Assembly: GCF_001421415.1 (NCBI RefSeq)
Contig: NZ_LMKH01000001.1
Span: 62,001 to 126,000, forward strand
Length of the DNA: 64,000 nt
Source: Sphingomonas sp. Leaf208
Lineage (GTDB): Bacteria > Pseudomonadota > Alphaproteobacteria > Sphingomonadales > Sphingomonadaceae
Reading direction: 5' to 3'
Shown here: positions 7,040 to 17,553 of the stretch, one piece after another
Layout: every line of letters begins with the position of its first letter
How positions within the stretch are numbered: position 1 is the stretch's first letter
The notes under the pieces: model-generated
The model's database searches: none
What the model saw: only the letters and a program-made list of their open reading frames with translations
Told to the model about the DNA's origin: nothing
Made by a program: the position numbers and the translations under genes

Positions 7040-9007
7040 CTAAATCAGCCATTCGAAGGCACGCTTCAATCGTGCCGCACCATCGCTGTCGAATGGGCGC
7101 CCGTGCGCGAAGATCACCCGGTCAGGCTCGAGCGCCACGATCGCCTGCACGGCCTTTTTGGCGTTCGCTCCACCTAGCCGTACCGGTAGGCGCAGGTACC
7201 GTGCGGTCGTGCCGTGCGTCGCAGCGGAGGCCTGCATCACCATTCGCGTGATGGGCGGAAGCTTTTCAGGATCTAGGTTTTCGATGAGGTCGACGAGAAC
7301 GAGCGTCTTGGTTGGCCGGTGGAAGAACCAGACCTCGTTGAAACCGGCACCGCCATGCACGATGCCCTGATCGAGCGTGCCCGACCATTCGGCGGGGGCT
7401 GTCTCACCCAGTTCGGCATCGAACCGGACGGACGATGCACGGACCGGCGCCCGGTCCCGTAGCCCCGGCGCGGCCCAGGTGGTCGCTTCGGGGTGGGCGC
7501 GTTGCCAGTTGGCAAGGAAAGTCCAGTGGGCCACGTTGGGTGCGACGAGATGCCGCACCCGACCCAGCGCCTCGACGGCCTGGGCCAACTCGGTCGAAAA
7601 GGGGGTGGGCGAGTGTAACAGCAGATCGCCGTTATCGAGCCGAAGGATCGTCATCCGTACAGGTAACGCGAAACCCATCGCATCGATCGGTCCGCTGTCG
7701 ACGATCCACACACCGTCGGCAACTGCTTTGGGGACATCCAGTGGCGGGTAGGTCGCGCGGCGCCGGCCCTCTGTATCGTCCGAGCGTCGGCTACCGACTG
7801 CCAGTGCCCAAAGGCCTATGGCGGCGGCGCCAGCGAGGCCAGCCGCGCCGATCAGCCGATGGCGTCTGCCCCTCTGTGAGGATGCTTGGTCCGCGAAGAA
7901 GCGTCGCATATCGGCCAGCAGGAGCTCGGGCTGCTCGAGTGCAGCAAAATGGCCGCCGGCCTTCATCTCGTTCCAGTGGACGATGTTGTAGGTCTTGCGT
8001 GCGTGCGATCGTGGCGGCGGCGGGAAGACGGGGTCTGGGAAGGCTGCGACGCCGGTCGGCACCTTGATGCGGCTGCCGGCCGGAAATTGGCCCGACCCCT
8101 CCAATACGCGACCGCGATACATCCAGGTCGATGTGATGAAGGACCCCTCGACAAGGTAAAGCATGATGTTGGTGAGGAGCGTGTCCTCGTCGAAGGCTTG
8201 CCAAAGATCGGGCCGGCCCTGTTCGTCGCGCGGCACGTCCGCCCATGCACCGAACTTTTCCAGGATCCAGGCGGCAACGCCGACGGGGCTGTCCGCCATG
8301 GCAACTCCGAGCGTCTGCGGACGCGTGCCCTGCTCTTGCGAGTAGCCGGTCTCCTCCTTGGCCAGCGTCGCGCGTCGTGCTGCCCAGGCGAGTTCGTCGG
8401 GCGTCTTCGGCGATACGTCTGCAGCCTGGATGAGAACCATGTTGAGGTGCAGCGCGTCGATGGTTTCAGGATGATCGTGCGCCATCCAGCTTCCGATTGC
8501 TGCGCCCCAGTCGCCGCCCTGCACCAGATAGCGAGCATCCCCGAACAGTTCGGTCATCAGGCCATGCATGATCCCGCCAGTTCGACGCGGTCCGATCGGT
8601 GCGGCAGGACGCCCGGAGAAGGCGTAGCCCGGGAGCGAGGGCACGACGACGTCATGGCCGTCGGCCACTAACGGGGAGATCAGCGCTTCGAATTCGATGA
8701 ACGACCCCGGCCAGCCGTGCAGCAGGAGCAGCGGTGCGCGTGAACCATCGCCCCGCGCATGAACGAAATGAAGCGCCTGGCCGAGCACTTCGCTGGTGAA
8801 GTGGGGTAAAGCATTCAACCGACGTTCCTGCGCACGCCAGTCGAACCGAGTACGCCAATAATCCACGAGCCGCTTGAGGTCTGCGAGGCCGACACCCGAC
8901 TGCCAGCCTCCGGCGTCGGGCAGCGCGCCCCAGTCGAACGATGCGACTTTGGCGTTGATGCCGGCGAGCCGCTCGTCCGGTACTGCAATCGTGAAGGGCT
9001 TTGCCAT
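7040..9007 (-). CDS. Fusion: epoxide hydrolase (EHN + alpha/beta hydrolase) - membrane segment - DUF4336
   Basis: 655 residues from an ATG preceded by GAGGA. Residues 1-110 are an epoxide-hydrolase N-terminal region, then an alpha/beta hydrolase with HGWP (97-100, oxyanion side), the nucleophile in GGDWGAAIG (Asp166) and the base in GGHFAALEQP (His353). The hydrolase ends near residue 375. A basic stretch and one hydrophobic segment (about 386-404) follow, then a DUF4336 module (about 425-655; LLLHSPTPF, PNVAHW, FAHGRPF), a metallo-beta-lactamase-like fold. Epoxide hydrolases open epoxides to diols; DUF4336 has no settled role. The two are normally separate proteins. No sequence break is seen, so this is a genuine fusion rather than an assembly error. 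Confidence 0.85.
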   Translation of the reverse strand: MAKPFTIAVPDERLAGINAKVASFDWGALPDAGGWQSGVGLADLKRLVDYWRTRFDWRAQERRLNALPHFTSEVLGQALHFVHARGDGSRAPLLLLHGWPGSFIEFEALISPLVADGHDVVVPSLPGYAFSGRPAAPIGPRRTGGIMHGLMTELFGDARYLVQGGDWGAAIGSWMAHDHPETIDALHLNMVLIQAADVSPKTPDELAWAARRATLAKEETGYSQEQGTRPQTLGVAMADSPVGVAAWILEKFGAWADVPRDEQGRPDLWQAFDEDTLLTNIMLYLVEGSFITSTWMYRGRVLEGSGQFPAGSRIKVPTGVAAFPDPVFPPPPRSHARKTYNIVHWNEMKAGGHFAALEQPELLLADMRRFFADQASSQRGRRHRLIGAAGLAGAAAIGLWALAVGSRRSDDTEGRRRATYPPLDVPKAVADGVWIVDSGPIDAMGFALPVRMTILRLDNGDLLLHSPTPFSTELAQAVEALGRVRHLVAPNVAHWTFLANWQRAHPEATTWAAPGLRDRAPVRASSVRFDAELGETAPAEWSGTLDQGIVHGGAGFNEVWFFHRPTKTLVLVDLIENLDPEKLPPITRMVMQASAATHGTTARYLRLPVRLGGANAKKAVQAIVALEPDRVIFAHGRPFDSDGAARLKRAFEWLI

Positions 9008-9169
9008 GTCGTGTCCTCGCGCTCCGAGGCGACGCGCCCCTTCTTGATCGACAACGCGCTCGCGCACCTCGCGTTCAATCATTCGGTAGCCACGGGCAAA
9101 GTCGAGAGACGGCGGAGGTTGCGTCAACGTCTGCACGGCAAATCGCCAACGGAACTCGATCGCTTCGCA

Positions 9170-9559
9170 TCAAGCCATGACAAGCTCGATGTTCGGATGA
9201 TCGCTGAAGATCTCCATGACGATCTCGAAATAGGTTTGTCCAGTGCCACGCTCGAGTGCGTCCAGTTGGCGACCAATCGCAGCCACGTCGAAGCCGGCCG
9301 GTCGCTGCAACTTTCTGGCGAGGAACGTTCGGGTCGTCTCGACACCGAGCGCCGACCTGCTGGCCGCAACGTCCTGCCAGACGATACGAACCCGTTCCCG
9401 CCCCTCGATCGCGCCGTAGCCGCCATAGAGCAGGTCGTTCAGCGCATCGAGGCTTTCGCCCAATTGCCAACCTTCCTTGGCCATAAACACCCGGTTTATC
9501 TCGGCGTAGAAGGTCGGGATATCGCTGATATTCCGGCCGATGATGGTCAACGTCTTCAT
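9170..9559 (-). CDS. Barstar-family ribonuclease inhibitor
   Basis: 129 residues; GGGAG lies about 8 nt before the ATG. The barstar core is clear: MKTLTIIGRNISDIPTFYAE, then GESLDALNDLLYGGYG (about residues 34-49) and a Trp-containing strand VRIVWQD. Barstar binds and blocks barnase-type RNases, and family members act as immunity proteins. The C-terminal half extends beyond the usual ~90-residue barstar. No barnase-like toxin is adjacent; the neighbours are an MpaB oxygenase and the epoxide hydrolase fusion, so this appears to be an orphan immunity gene. Confidence 0.85.
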   Translation of the reverse strand: MKTLTIIGRNISDIPTFYAEINRVFMAKEGWQLGESLDALNDLLYGGYGAIEGRERVRIVWQDVAASRSALGVETTRTFLARKLQRPAGFDVAAIGRQLDALERGTGQTYFEIVMEIFSDHPNIELVMA

Positions 9560-9625
9560 CCACTTACTCCCGGACCATGCCGTCGATGGGCCGTAACGAA
9601 CTTGGCCAGTTCTGCGCCTCCCGCT

Positions 9626-10552
9626 TCAGTTGCCGTCGAAGGCCCAGCGCAACGTTTTCGCCATCTGTCGTGTACCGGACCGAACGACCGGCCTCATGAA
9701 TATCGGCGACGCATGCAGGCCATGCATCCGACGTGCCCAGCTCGGGAGAAGGTCCACCGCCGCCTGGGCGATGGTTCGTTGAAGCGGTATTGCCAGTGGG
9801 TTGCCCGGTGTCTGATTGAGCACCAATCGCGCGACCTCGCGCGTGCGACCGTCTGCGATCAACGCCGGCTGCATATTGCGAAGCGCCTGATTCGTGCCCG
9901 CACGGTTCCGCGGGAGGGCGTCGGCACCCAGTGCCGATCCTATGCTCGCGAACTCGGCGTAGTAGAGATCCTCCTGCGCGAGCGTCAGTCGACGATCTCC
10001 GTAGTGTTGCCACGCCGCCAGGAAGGACCACGCTTCGGATACATGGACCCACGCCAGTAACCTGGAGTCGTCGGCACGGTAGGGCGTACCGTCGGGAAGC
10101 GCGCCACCGATGTGCGAATGGACCGCGCGGACTCGCGCTATTGCCGCCTCTGCCTCCGCGCGCTCGCCATATGTGGTCGCAGCGATGAATCGGGCAGTGC
10201 GCCGCAGCCTGCCGAGCATATCGGTTCGGAAGTTCGAATGGTCCCAAACCCCGGCTAGAACGGCTGGATGTAGCATCTGCAGGAGCAACGCGGACACGCC
10301 GCCAACCATCATGCTGACAACGTCGCCATGCACACGCCAGATCATGGAATCGGGCGGAAACAGCGCATCATCGCTCCGCTTCACCGGCTCCTCGCCACGA
10401 GCCTGGTCATTGAACAGAGTCCGCACCTGTCGCACGATGCCGGTCTTGGTCTGGTCGCGGATCGATAGCAGGCTGTCGTTCATGCCGTCACGAACGCCCG
10501 AGCACGTATTTAGCAACGGCGGATCGGTCATCGACATGCTGAGACCTGTCAT
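9626..10552 (-). CDS. MpaB/rubber-oxygenase family protein (DUF2236)
   Basis: 308 residues; the ATG at 10552 was chosen because AGGA lies 8 nt upstream, while further in-frame extension would run into the divergent small gene. Family signatures: WRVHGDVVSMMVGG at about 71-84 followed by MLHPAV, then VRAVHSHIGG and LLAWVHVSEAWSF, whose histidines correspond to the haem/metal-site region of the latex-clearing and MpaB oxygenases. Members cleave isoprenoid chains or are uncharacterised oxygenases. It is the upstream member of a minus-strand run with the barstar and hydrolase genes. Confidence 0.85.
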   Translation of the reverse strand: MTGLSMSMTDPPLLNTCSGVRDGMNDSLLSIRDQTKTGIVRQVRTLFNDQARGEEPVKRSDDALFPPDSMIWRVHGDVVSMMVGGVSALLLQMLHPAVLAGVWDHSNFRTDMLGRLRRTARFIAATTYGERAEAEAAIARVRAVHSHIGGALPDGTPYRADDSRLLAWVHVSEAWSFLAAWQHYGDRRLTLAQEDLYYAEFASIGSALGADALPRNRAGTNQALRNMQPALIADGRTREVARLVLNQTPGNPLAIPLQRTIAQAAVDLLPSWARRMHGLHASPIFMRPVVRSGTRQMAKTLRWAFDGN

Positions 10553-10604
10553 AGATGCCGTCCTATATTGACGGCCCCTGCCATCTGAGACCATCGCGTT
10601 GCCC

Positions 10605-10817
10605 ATGACAAAGAGCAAGGGACGCACCGGCGCGCATGCACGCGCCAATATCCAGCCTGCACCGACGGCGACCGAGCTCGATGCAGCCAAGCGAGAGGTC
10701 ACGCAGATCGAGGGGCGGCTGGTCGGCCTCGCTGCCGGGCATCCGTCGGTCAAGATCTGGAAGGCCCGTCTTCGTGCAGCTCAAGCCGTGATCGCCCGCG
10801 CCCCGCGCGACGGTTAG
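10605..10817 (+). CDS. Small hypothetical basic/helical protein
   Basis: 70 residues from the ATG at 10605 (a TTG lies two codons earlier). It begins MTKSKGRTGAHARANIQPAP and continues with a probable coiled helix (TELDAAKREVTQIEGRLVGL). No ribosome site is evident and no family was recognised. It lies divergent to the MpaB gene, 52 nt away, and is not overlapped by a better gene, which is the main reason to keep it. Confidence 0.4.
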   Translation: MTKSKGRTGAHARANIQPAPTATELDAAKREVTQIEGRLVGLAAGHPSVKIWKARLRAAQAVIARAPRDG

Positions 10818-10948
10818 CCGCTGCGACTACGGTGTCTGACGGAGTCAGCTTCGGTGGACGGACGCTGTAGCGACGCGGGCGCTATCAACCCCTTGTACTC
10901 GCTCATAGAGCCAGCGAAGATCGGGCATCAGCACCGGGAGCGTCCTCT

Positions 10949-12838
10949 ATGCGTCGTCGAACTTTCATTGCCGCCTTGCCGGGGGCCGCATTGCTACCGG
11001 GCATAGGTATGGCGCAGGGCGGTCAGGCCGGACCCGGCGTTCCGGGCAAGCAGGGCGTTCCGGGACCGGGACAGGGTGGTGCGCCTCGGCCGAAGACCGC
11101 GACGCTCCCCCCGCGCTGGGTTGCCGGCGAGGACCGCTTCCTGCGTCCCGACGTGGCGGCGGGCGACCGTCCGGTCGGCGCGAGTTTCGCCTCGCGCACC
11201 GCTGCCTATGGCCTCAACGGCGCGGCGGGGACCGCACACCCGCTGGCGACGCAGGCCGGGATCGACATCCTGCGCCGAGGCGGATCGGCGGTCGACGCTG
11301 CGATCGCGATCAACGCGTGTCTCGGTTTCCTCGAGCCGACATCGAGCGGCATCGGCGGCGACGCCTATGCGATGATCTGGGATCCGAAGCAGCGCAAGGT
11401 CGTCGGCCTCGCCGGATCGGGCGCGTCGCCGCGGGGCCTGAGCCTGGAAACGGTGCGGTCGCGGGCACGCGGCGGGGCGCTGCCGCCGCTGGGTGCGGTG
11501 TCGGTATCGGTGCCGGGCGCTGTGGATGCCTGGTGGACGATGCACCAACGCTATGGCCGGCTGCCCTGGGCGCAGTTGTTCGAGCCGGCGATCGCGCATG
11601 CCGAGGCAGGCGCGCCGGTGCCCGACATCATCGCCTATTACATCCGGCGCAGCATGGCGGCATTCCGCCGGCCGGGTAACGGCATCGAGGAAACCGCCAA
11701 CGCCCTCAGGACCTACGGCCTGGCCGACGGCAAGGGCCCGGCGATCGGGCAGGTCTTTCGCAACCCCGATCTCGCTCGCACCTATCGCGCGATCGCAGCG
11801 GGCGGACGCGATGCGTTCTATTCCGGCGAGATCGCCCGCGTCATCGATCGCTACTTCAAGCGGATCGGCGGCTGGCTGCGCCTTGAGGATTTGGCCGCGC
11901 ACCGCTCGGAATGGATCGCGCCGCACCGGACGGGCTATCGCGGCGTGGACGTGCATGCGCTCGGTGCCAACACGCAGGGCATCGCAACGCTGCAGATGCT
12001 GAACATCCTCGAGACCTTCGATCTCGGCGACGCAGGCTTCCAGTCACCGCTGTCGATCCATCTGCAGGCGGAAGCGAAGCGGCTCGCCTATGAAGACCGA
12101 GCGCGCTTCTATGCCGATCCGCATTTCAGCAAGGTCCCGGTCGAGTGGCTGGTATCCAAGGACTATGCCCGCGAGCGCGCGACACTGATCCGCCGCGACC
12201 GGATCCTCGATCCCGTCCATCCCGGCCAGGCGCCCAGCCACGGCGACACCACCTATTTCAGCTGTGCCGACAAGGACGGCATGATGGTGTCGATGATCCA
12301 GTCGAACTTTCGCGGCATGGGGTCGGGACTGGTCGCCGATGGGCTCGGCTTCATGTTCCAGGATCGCGGGCAGCTGTTCAGCCTCAGGGACGGCCATCCC
12401 AATATCTACGCGCCCGGCAAGCGGCCGTTCCAGACGATCATCCCCGGTTTCGCGACGCGCGGCGGCGATCCCTGGATGAGCTTCGGGGTAATGGGCGGCG
12501 ACATGCAACCGCAGGGGCAGACGCAGATCATCGTCAACCGCGTCGACTATGGCCTCGAGATTCAGTCGGCGGGCGACGCGCCGCGCTGGCACCATGAGGG
12601 CTCGTCGCAATCGATGGGGGAGGACAGCGCCGGGCTGGGGCCGCGTGGATTGCTGCGGCTGGAATCGGGCGTGCCTGTCGCCACGAAGCAGCGCTTGGCC
12701 GACATCGGCTGGACGATCGGTGAGCCCGATGGCGGCTTCGGGCGCTACGAATGCGTCGAGCACCGCATGGACGGTGACACGCGTGTCTATGCCGCGGCGA
12801 GCGAGATGCGGGCCGACGGCTGCGCTCTGGCCTATTGA
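10949..12838 (+). CDS. ggt: Gamma-glutamyltransferase family protein
   Basis: 629 residues. The N-terminus MRRRTFIAALPGAALLPG is a twin-arginine-like signal. Residues about 25-48 form a Gly/Pro linker with collagen-like triplets. The GGT fold follows, with HPLATQAGIDILRRGGSAVDA (first domain) and the autoprocessing site in HGDTTYFS: Thr434, the first Thr of the TTY pair, should become the N-terminal nucleophile of the small subunit. GGT cleaves gamma-glutamyl bonds of glutathione or acylates other amines in the periplasm. A formamidase-like gene starts 10 nt after the stop and is probably cotranscribed. Confidence 0.88.
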   Translation: MRRRTFIAALPGAALLPGIGMAQGGQAGPGVPGKQGVPGPGQGGAPRPKTATLPPRWVAGEDRFLRPDVAAGDRPVGASFASRTAAYGLNGAAGTAHPLATQAGIDILRRGGSAVDAAIAINACLGFLEPTSSGIGGDAYAMIWDPKQRKVVGLAGSGASPRGLSLETVRSRARGGALPPLGAVSVSVPGAVDAWWTMHQRYGRLPWAQLFEPAIAHAEAGAPVPDIIAYYIRRSMAAFRRPGNGIEETANALRTYGLADGKGPAIGQVFRNPDLARTYRAIAAGGRDAFYSGEIARVIDRYFKRIGGWLRLEDLAAHRSEWIAPHRTGYRGVDVHALGANTQGIATLQMLNILETFDLGDAGFQSPLSIHLQAEAKRLAYEDRARFYADPHFSKVPVEWLVSKDYARERATLIRRDRILDPVHPGQAPSHGDTTYFSCADKDGMMVSMIQSNFRGMGSGLVADGLGFMFQDRGQLFSLRDGHPNIYAPGKRPFQTIIPGFATRGGDPWMSFGVMGGDMQPQGQTQIIVNRVDYGLEIQSAGDAPRWHHEGSSQSMGEDSAGLGPRGLLRLESGVPVATKQRLADIGWTIGEPDGGFGRYECVEHRMDGDTRVYAAASEMRADGCALAY

Positions 12839-12848
12839 GGGGATGACG

Positions 12849-13862
12849 ATGCGCTACCTGATCCTTGCCGCTCTGGCTGCCGCGACGACGCCCGCGGATG
12901 CCGAAACCTACGAATTGAAGGCGACGCCACAAACGGTCGCCTGGGGGCATTACGATGCCACCGACAAGCCGGTGCTGACGATCCGGTCGGGCGACACGGT
13001 GGTGATCCACACGTTGCTTACCAACAGTCCGGCGGGCCTGGAAAAGGCCGGCGTCGCGCCCGCGCAGATCGAACCGGCGCTGCGTGCGGTCTATGACGGT
13101 GTCCCGGCCAGCGCGCGCGGCCCCGGCGGCCATATCCTGACCGGACCGATCGCGATCACCGGCGCGGAACCCGGCGATATGCTGGAAGTGCGCATCCGTA
13201 AAGTCGATCTGGCGATACCCTATGCCTATAACGCGTTCCGGTACGGGGCGGGGTTCCTGACCGACGATTTTCCCTATGCGCGGATGAAGATCGTGCCCTT
13301 GGATGCCAAGCGCATGGTCGGCCTGTTTGCGCCCGGCGTCGAAGTGCCGTTGGCGCCGTTCTTCGGCAGCATGGGCGTTGCGCCGCCGCCGGCGTTCGGC
13401 CGCTACGACAGCGCGCCGCCGACGATCAACGGCGGCAACATGGACGACAAGGCGCTCGTCGCGGGAACGACCTTGTTCCTCCCCGTCTATGCCCCCGGCG
13501 CACTGTTCCAGGTCGGCGACGGCCATGCCGCGCAGGGTAATGGCGAGGTCGATATCACCGCTCTCGAGACCTCGTTGACCGGGACGTTCGAGTTCGTGCT
13601 GCACAAGAAGGCGGCGATCACCTATCCGCGCGCCGAGACGCTCAAGGCCTATATCGCGATGGGCTTCGACGACGATCTCAGCCATGCGACCCGCAAGGCG
13701 CTGCGCAACATGATCGATTTCCTCGTCGCGGAAAAAGGCATGACGCGCGATGACGCCTATATGCTGATCAGCGTCGCAGGCGACGTCGAGATCACCGAGC
13801 TCGTAGACCGCAACAAGGGCGTCCATGTCGTGTTGCCAAAGGCGGTGTTCACGAAGCGCTAG
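12849..13862 (+). CDS. Acetamidase/formamidase family protein, exported
   Basis: 337 residues. The ATG at 12849 was preferred to the in-frame ATG at 12843 because GAGGGG then sits at normal spacing. A signal peptide ends at TTPADAE (about residue 20). The family pattern is present: VAWGHYDATDKPVLTIRSGD, then GHILTGPIAITGAEPGD and PTINGGNMDDKALVAGTTL, matching the formamidase fold where these loops line the active site. It hydrolyses small amides in characterised members. Coupled to the ggt gene just upstream, so both may process exported amide or glutamyl compounds. Confidence 0.88.
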   Translation: MRYLILAALAAATTPADAETYELKATPQTVAWGHYDATDKPVLTIRSGDTVVIHTLLTNSPAGLEKAGVAPAQIEPALRAVYDGVPASARGPGGHILTGPIAITGAEPGDMLEVRIRKVDLAIPYAYNAFRYGAGFLTDDFPYARMKIVPLDAKRMVGLFAPGVEVPLAPFFGSMGVAPPPAFGRYDSAPPTINGGNMDDKALVAGTTLFLPVYAPGALFQVGDGHAAQGNGEVDITALETSLTGTFEFVLHKKAAITYPRAETLKAYIAMGFDDDLSHATRKALRNMIDFLVAEKGMTRDDAYMLISVAGDVEITELVDRNKGVHVVLPKAVFTKR

Positions 13863-13888
13863 CGGCCGGCGGCCTCTGCCTGAGAAGC

Positions 13889-15244
13889 TCACGGTAACGT
13901 CGCAGCGACGTCGGCGGCGAAGCGCGCGATGTCGAACCGCGCAGCGCCGGGATCCTCGCCGCGCCTGACGATCACGAGCTGCCGGGACGGGATGACCATG
14001 ACATACTGTCCCCGGTTGCCTTGCGCGGCGTAGCTGCCCTCGGGCAAGCCCTGCTTGGGGCCGAACAGCCACATCGTTGCGCCATAGCCCGGTCCGCTCT
14101 CGGGCTGCGGCCCGCTAGGCGTCGTCATGGTGCGCATCCACCCAGCCGGTAGCAGGCGCTTGCCTTGCCAGACGCCGTCCTGCGACCAGAACAATCCCAG
14201 CCTCGCCAGGTCACGCGCGGTCGACCAGACCTGGCTGGAGAGGATGTAATTACCGTGCCAGTCGGTCTCGGCGACGGTATGCGCCATGCCGAGCGGGCCG
14301 AACAGGCTGGCCGGCAACGCACGGTACCGCGCCTCTCCGATCGCGTTTCGGGTGGCATAGACCGCGAGCAGGATATCATTATTGGCGTAACGGAAGCGTG
14401 TGCCGGGCAGGGCCTCCAAAGGCCATGACACCGCCTGTTCGTCCACCGTAGTCCCGCCGAAATAGATCGCATCGGTGCGATTGCCGGCGGTGTCGCTGTG
14501 CAGGCCGGATGCCATGCGCAGGAGATTGTCGAGTGTGATGGCCTGCCGTGGATCGCCGGCCTTCCATTGCGGCACGGCGGCGGGGGCCTTCAACGCGCCT
14601 GCATTGGTCAGGCCGATGAGCGTGCCGGCGATTGACTTGCCGACCGACCATGTCCGATTGGACACGAACGGCCCGAAACCCTGGCCATATTGCTCGGCAA
14701 GAACTTCACGGTCCTTCACGACGATCACGCCGACCGTCTTGGTGCCTACGCCATAGCTGGTCCCGAATGCCTGGCCGACGACGCCGGTCAGCGTCGCCGA
14801 AGGGCGCGGTGCGATGCCGGAGTCACCTTGCGGCCAGCGACGAGGATCAGCTGCTCGAACCGACGGTGCCGCCGTCGACTTGCGGCCGGATGGTGCCGTG
14901 CTGCCGATCGGCAACGTCACGCAACCATGCCCGCTAGTCCACTCCGCGCGCCTCGGAGGTAGCTTTGGATCGAACCTTACGGAGACGGATTGGCGGGTGC
15001 GGTCGACGTTCGCCGTGAGCGTCGGCACGATCTTGTCATAGTCCGGGTAGATGCCGGCCAACTCATCGGCATCGATCTGCTCCGGCGTGCGGCCTGCACT
15101 GAAGATACCCGAGCAATAAAGCGCCGCCTTGTAACCGGCCGCGACGGCGCGCTGGTATGTTCCTGCCGAGGGTTGTGCGACGATCTGCGCACTGGTGGGA
15201 ACTGACGCGAGGAGGGCGAGACCGGCCGCTTTGAGTATCTGCAT
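13889..15244 (-). CDS. Serine hydrolase, beta-lactamase/class C-like
   Basis: 451 residues with a Sec signal (cleavage near SVPTSAQ, residue 20). The penicillin-binding-protein type catalytic motifs are SVGK (200-203, nucleophile Ser200) and YANN (286-289, the YxN motif), with a late GNRGQY-type strand. Such proteins are esterases, peptidases or beta-lactamase homologues acting in the periplasm. The ~150-residue N-terminal extension before the catalytic fold is longer than in minimal members. Convergent with the formamidase gene, 26 nt apart. Confidence 0.85.
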   Translation of the reverse strand: MQILKAAGLALLASVPTSAQIVAQPSAGTYQRAVAAGYKAALYCSGIFSAGRTPEQIDADELAGIYPDYDKIVPTLTANVDRTRQSVSVRFDPKLPPRRAEWTSGHGCVTLPIGSTAPSGRKSTAAPSVRAADPRRWPQGDSGIAPRPSATLTGVVGQAFGTSYGVGTKTVGVIVVKDREVLAEQYGQGFGPFVSNRTWSVGKSIAGTLIGLTNAGALKAPAAVPQWKAGDPRQAITLDNLLRMASGLHSDTAGNRTDAIYFGGTTVDEQAVSWPLEALPGTRFRYANNDILLAVYATRNAIGEARYRALPASLFGPLGMAHTVAETDWHGNYILSSQVWSTARDLARLGLFWSQDGVWQGKRLLPAGWMRTMTTPSGPQPESGPGYGATMWLFGPKQGLPEGSYAAQGNRGQYVMVIPSRQLVIVRRGEDPGAARFDIARFAADVAATLP

Positions 15245-15373
15245 GATCGCATTCTCCCATCACGCAATCAGATCGGCAATCCGTTTCTCTGCCATGCGTG
15301 TGAGGGGAGCGGCACGGTCTGGCGCATCCAGCGGAGACCGGCACGGCAGCCGTGCAGGTCCCCCAGCAAGCGC

Positions 15374-16203
15374 CTAGTCTCGCATGAATTCCGCAAAGAC
15401 ATCGCGCCAATCCGCATGCCAGCGGGACAGGGCGGGGCGGTTTTCGATCAGGTCCCCCGCCGCCCACGCTATACGCTTCGCATCCTGTTCGGACGTTGTC
15501 TCGTTGTCCGGGCACAGGATGTAGAAGTCGCCCGCTGCCACGCGCTCCATCATCAGCGCCATGACCTGTTCGGGCGTCCACGCGCCGGGCGGTTTCTCGG
15601 CCAGTCGACCACCCGTCATCCCCGTCCAGGTGAAGCCCGGCACAAGCAGGTGGGCGCTGACCCGGCGTCCGGTCCGTTCGCGCAGGCTGTGGGCGAGGCC
15701 CTCGGTCACCGCTTTCACCCCGGCCTTGCTGACGTTGTAGGCGGTGTTGCCGGGCGGCTGCGTGATGCCCTGTTTGGAGCCGGTGTTGATGACGAGGGCA
15801 GGGGCCTCGCCTTCGGCCATGCCCGGGACGAAGGCCTGGACGCCGTGGATCACGCCCATCAGGTTGACGCCGAGCACCTCGTCCCACTTTGCTGGGTCGG
15901 CAAAGACATCACCGCCCCCGCCGATGCCGGCGTTGTTCATGAGCACCGAGACGGGACCGTGACGGTCGACCACCTCCTTTGCCAGCGCGGCCATCGCGGC
16001 ACGATCCGCGACGTCGGCGGACAGCGCTATTGCGCCGTCCATCGACGCCGCGGCCTCCTCCAGCGCTTCACCGGGATGGTCGACCAGAATCACCCGCATG
16101 CCCGCGTCCGCAAAGGCGCGAGCAGCGGCCAGTCCAATGCCGCCGGCCGCACCCGTCACGACCGCAAGCTTGCCCGGTGCGATCGCTGCGAAAGATGGCA
16201 CGC

Positions 16204-16207
<4 letters not shown>
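15374..16207 (-). CDS. SDR-family NAD(P)-dependent oxidoreductase
   Basis: 277 residues. Classical short-chain dehydrogenase: TGAAGGIG at 18-25 (dinucleotide binding), NNAG at 91-94, Ser in INTGS (140-144) and Tyr157-x3-Lys161. Its start overlaps the end of the aldo/keto reductase gene as ATGA, so the two oxidoreductases are coupled. The substrate is not predictable from sequence. Confidence 0.9.
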
Positions 16208-17190
<983 letters not shown>

Positions 17191-17235
17191 CAGATCAGTC
17201 CTTGTTGGCGGGCAATATGATTGGCGGTTGAAGGG

Positions 17236-17550
17236 TTACGGCCTGCGGGATTGCGAAGGTTCATCCCAAACGTCGGCGGCCGTGAGCAGGACTGGGGGCT
17301 CCCCGCCCAGCCGGCTGACAAACTCGCGTCGCGCGATACGATGTATGTCGGACTCGAATTCCCCATACGTCTCGATCGCGGTATCGCTGTCGATGCCGTC
17401 GAGGTCCGGGTCGATGAACTCCGCCAACGCCTCGCTCGTGATCAGGAACTCGACCATGCCAAGGTCCGTATGGCCGAGGAACAGGACGCCGTGCCGTTCG
17501 GCAAGCCATTCATACTCGCCGGGCTCGAAGCGAACGCTTGCAGATGCCAT
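17236..17550 (-). CDS. Small DUF1488-like protein
   Basis: 104 residues, acidic. The layout VLFLGHTDLGMVEFLITSEALAEF, a central variable helix, IARREFVSRLG and a closing VLLTAADV resembles DUF1488 proteins, short proteins of unknown function common in proteobacteria. The link is by pattern only. It starts 3 nt after the end of another small gene, so the two are probably expressed together. Confidence 0.6.
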   Translation of the reverse strand: MASASVRFEPGEYEWLAERHGVLFLGHTDLGMVEFLITSEALAEFIDPDLDGIDSDTAIETYGEFESDIHRIARREFVSRLGGEPPVLLTAADVWDEPSQSRRP

Positions 17551-17553
17551 GGC

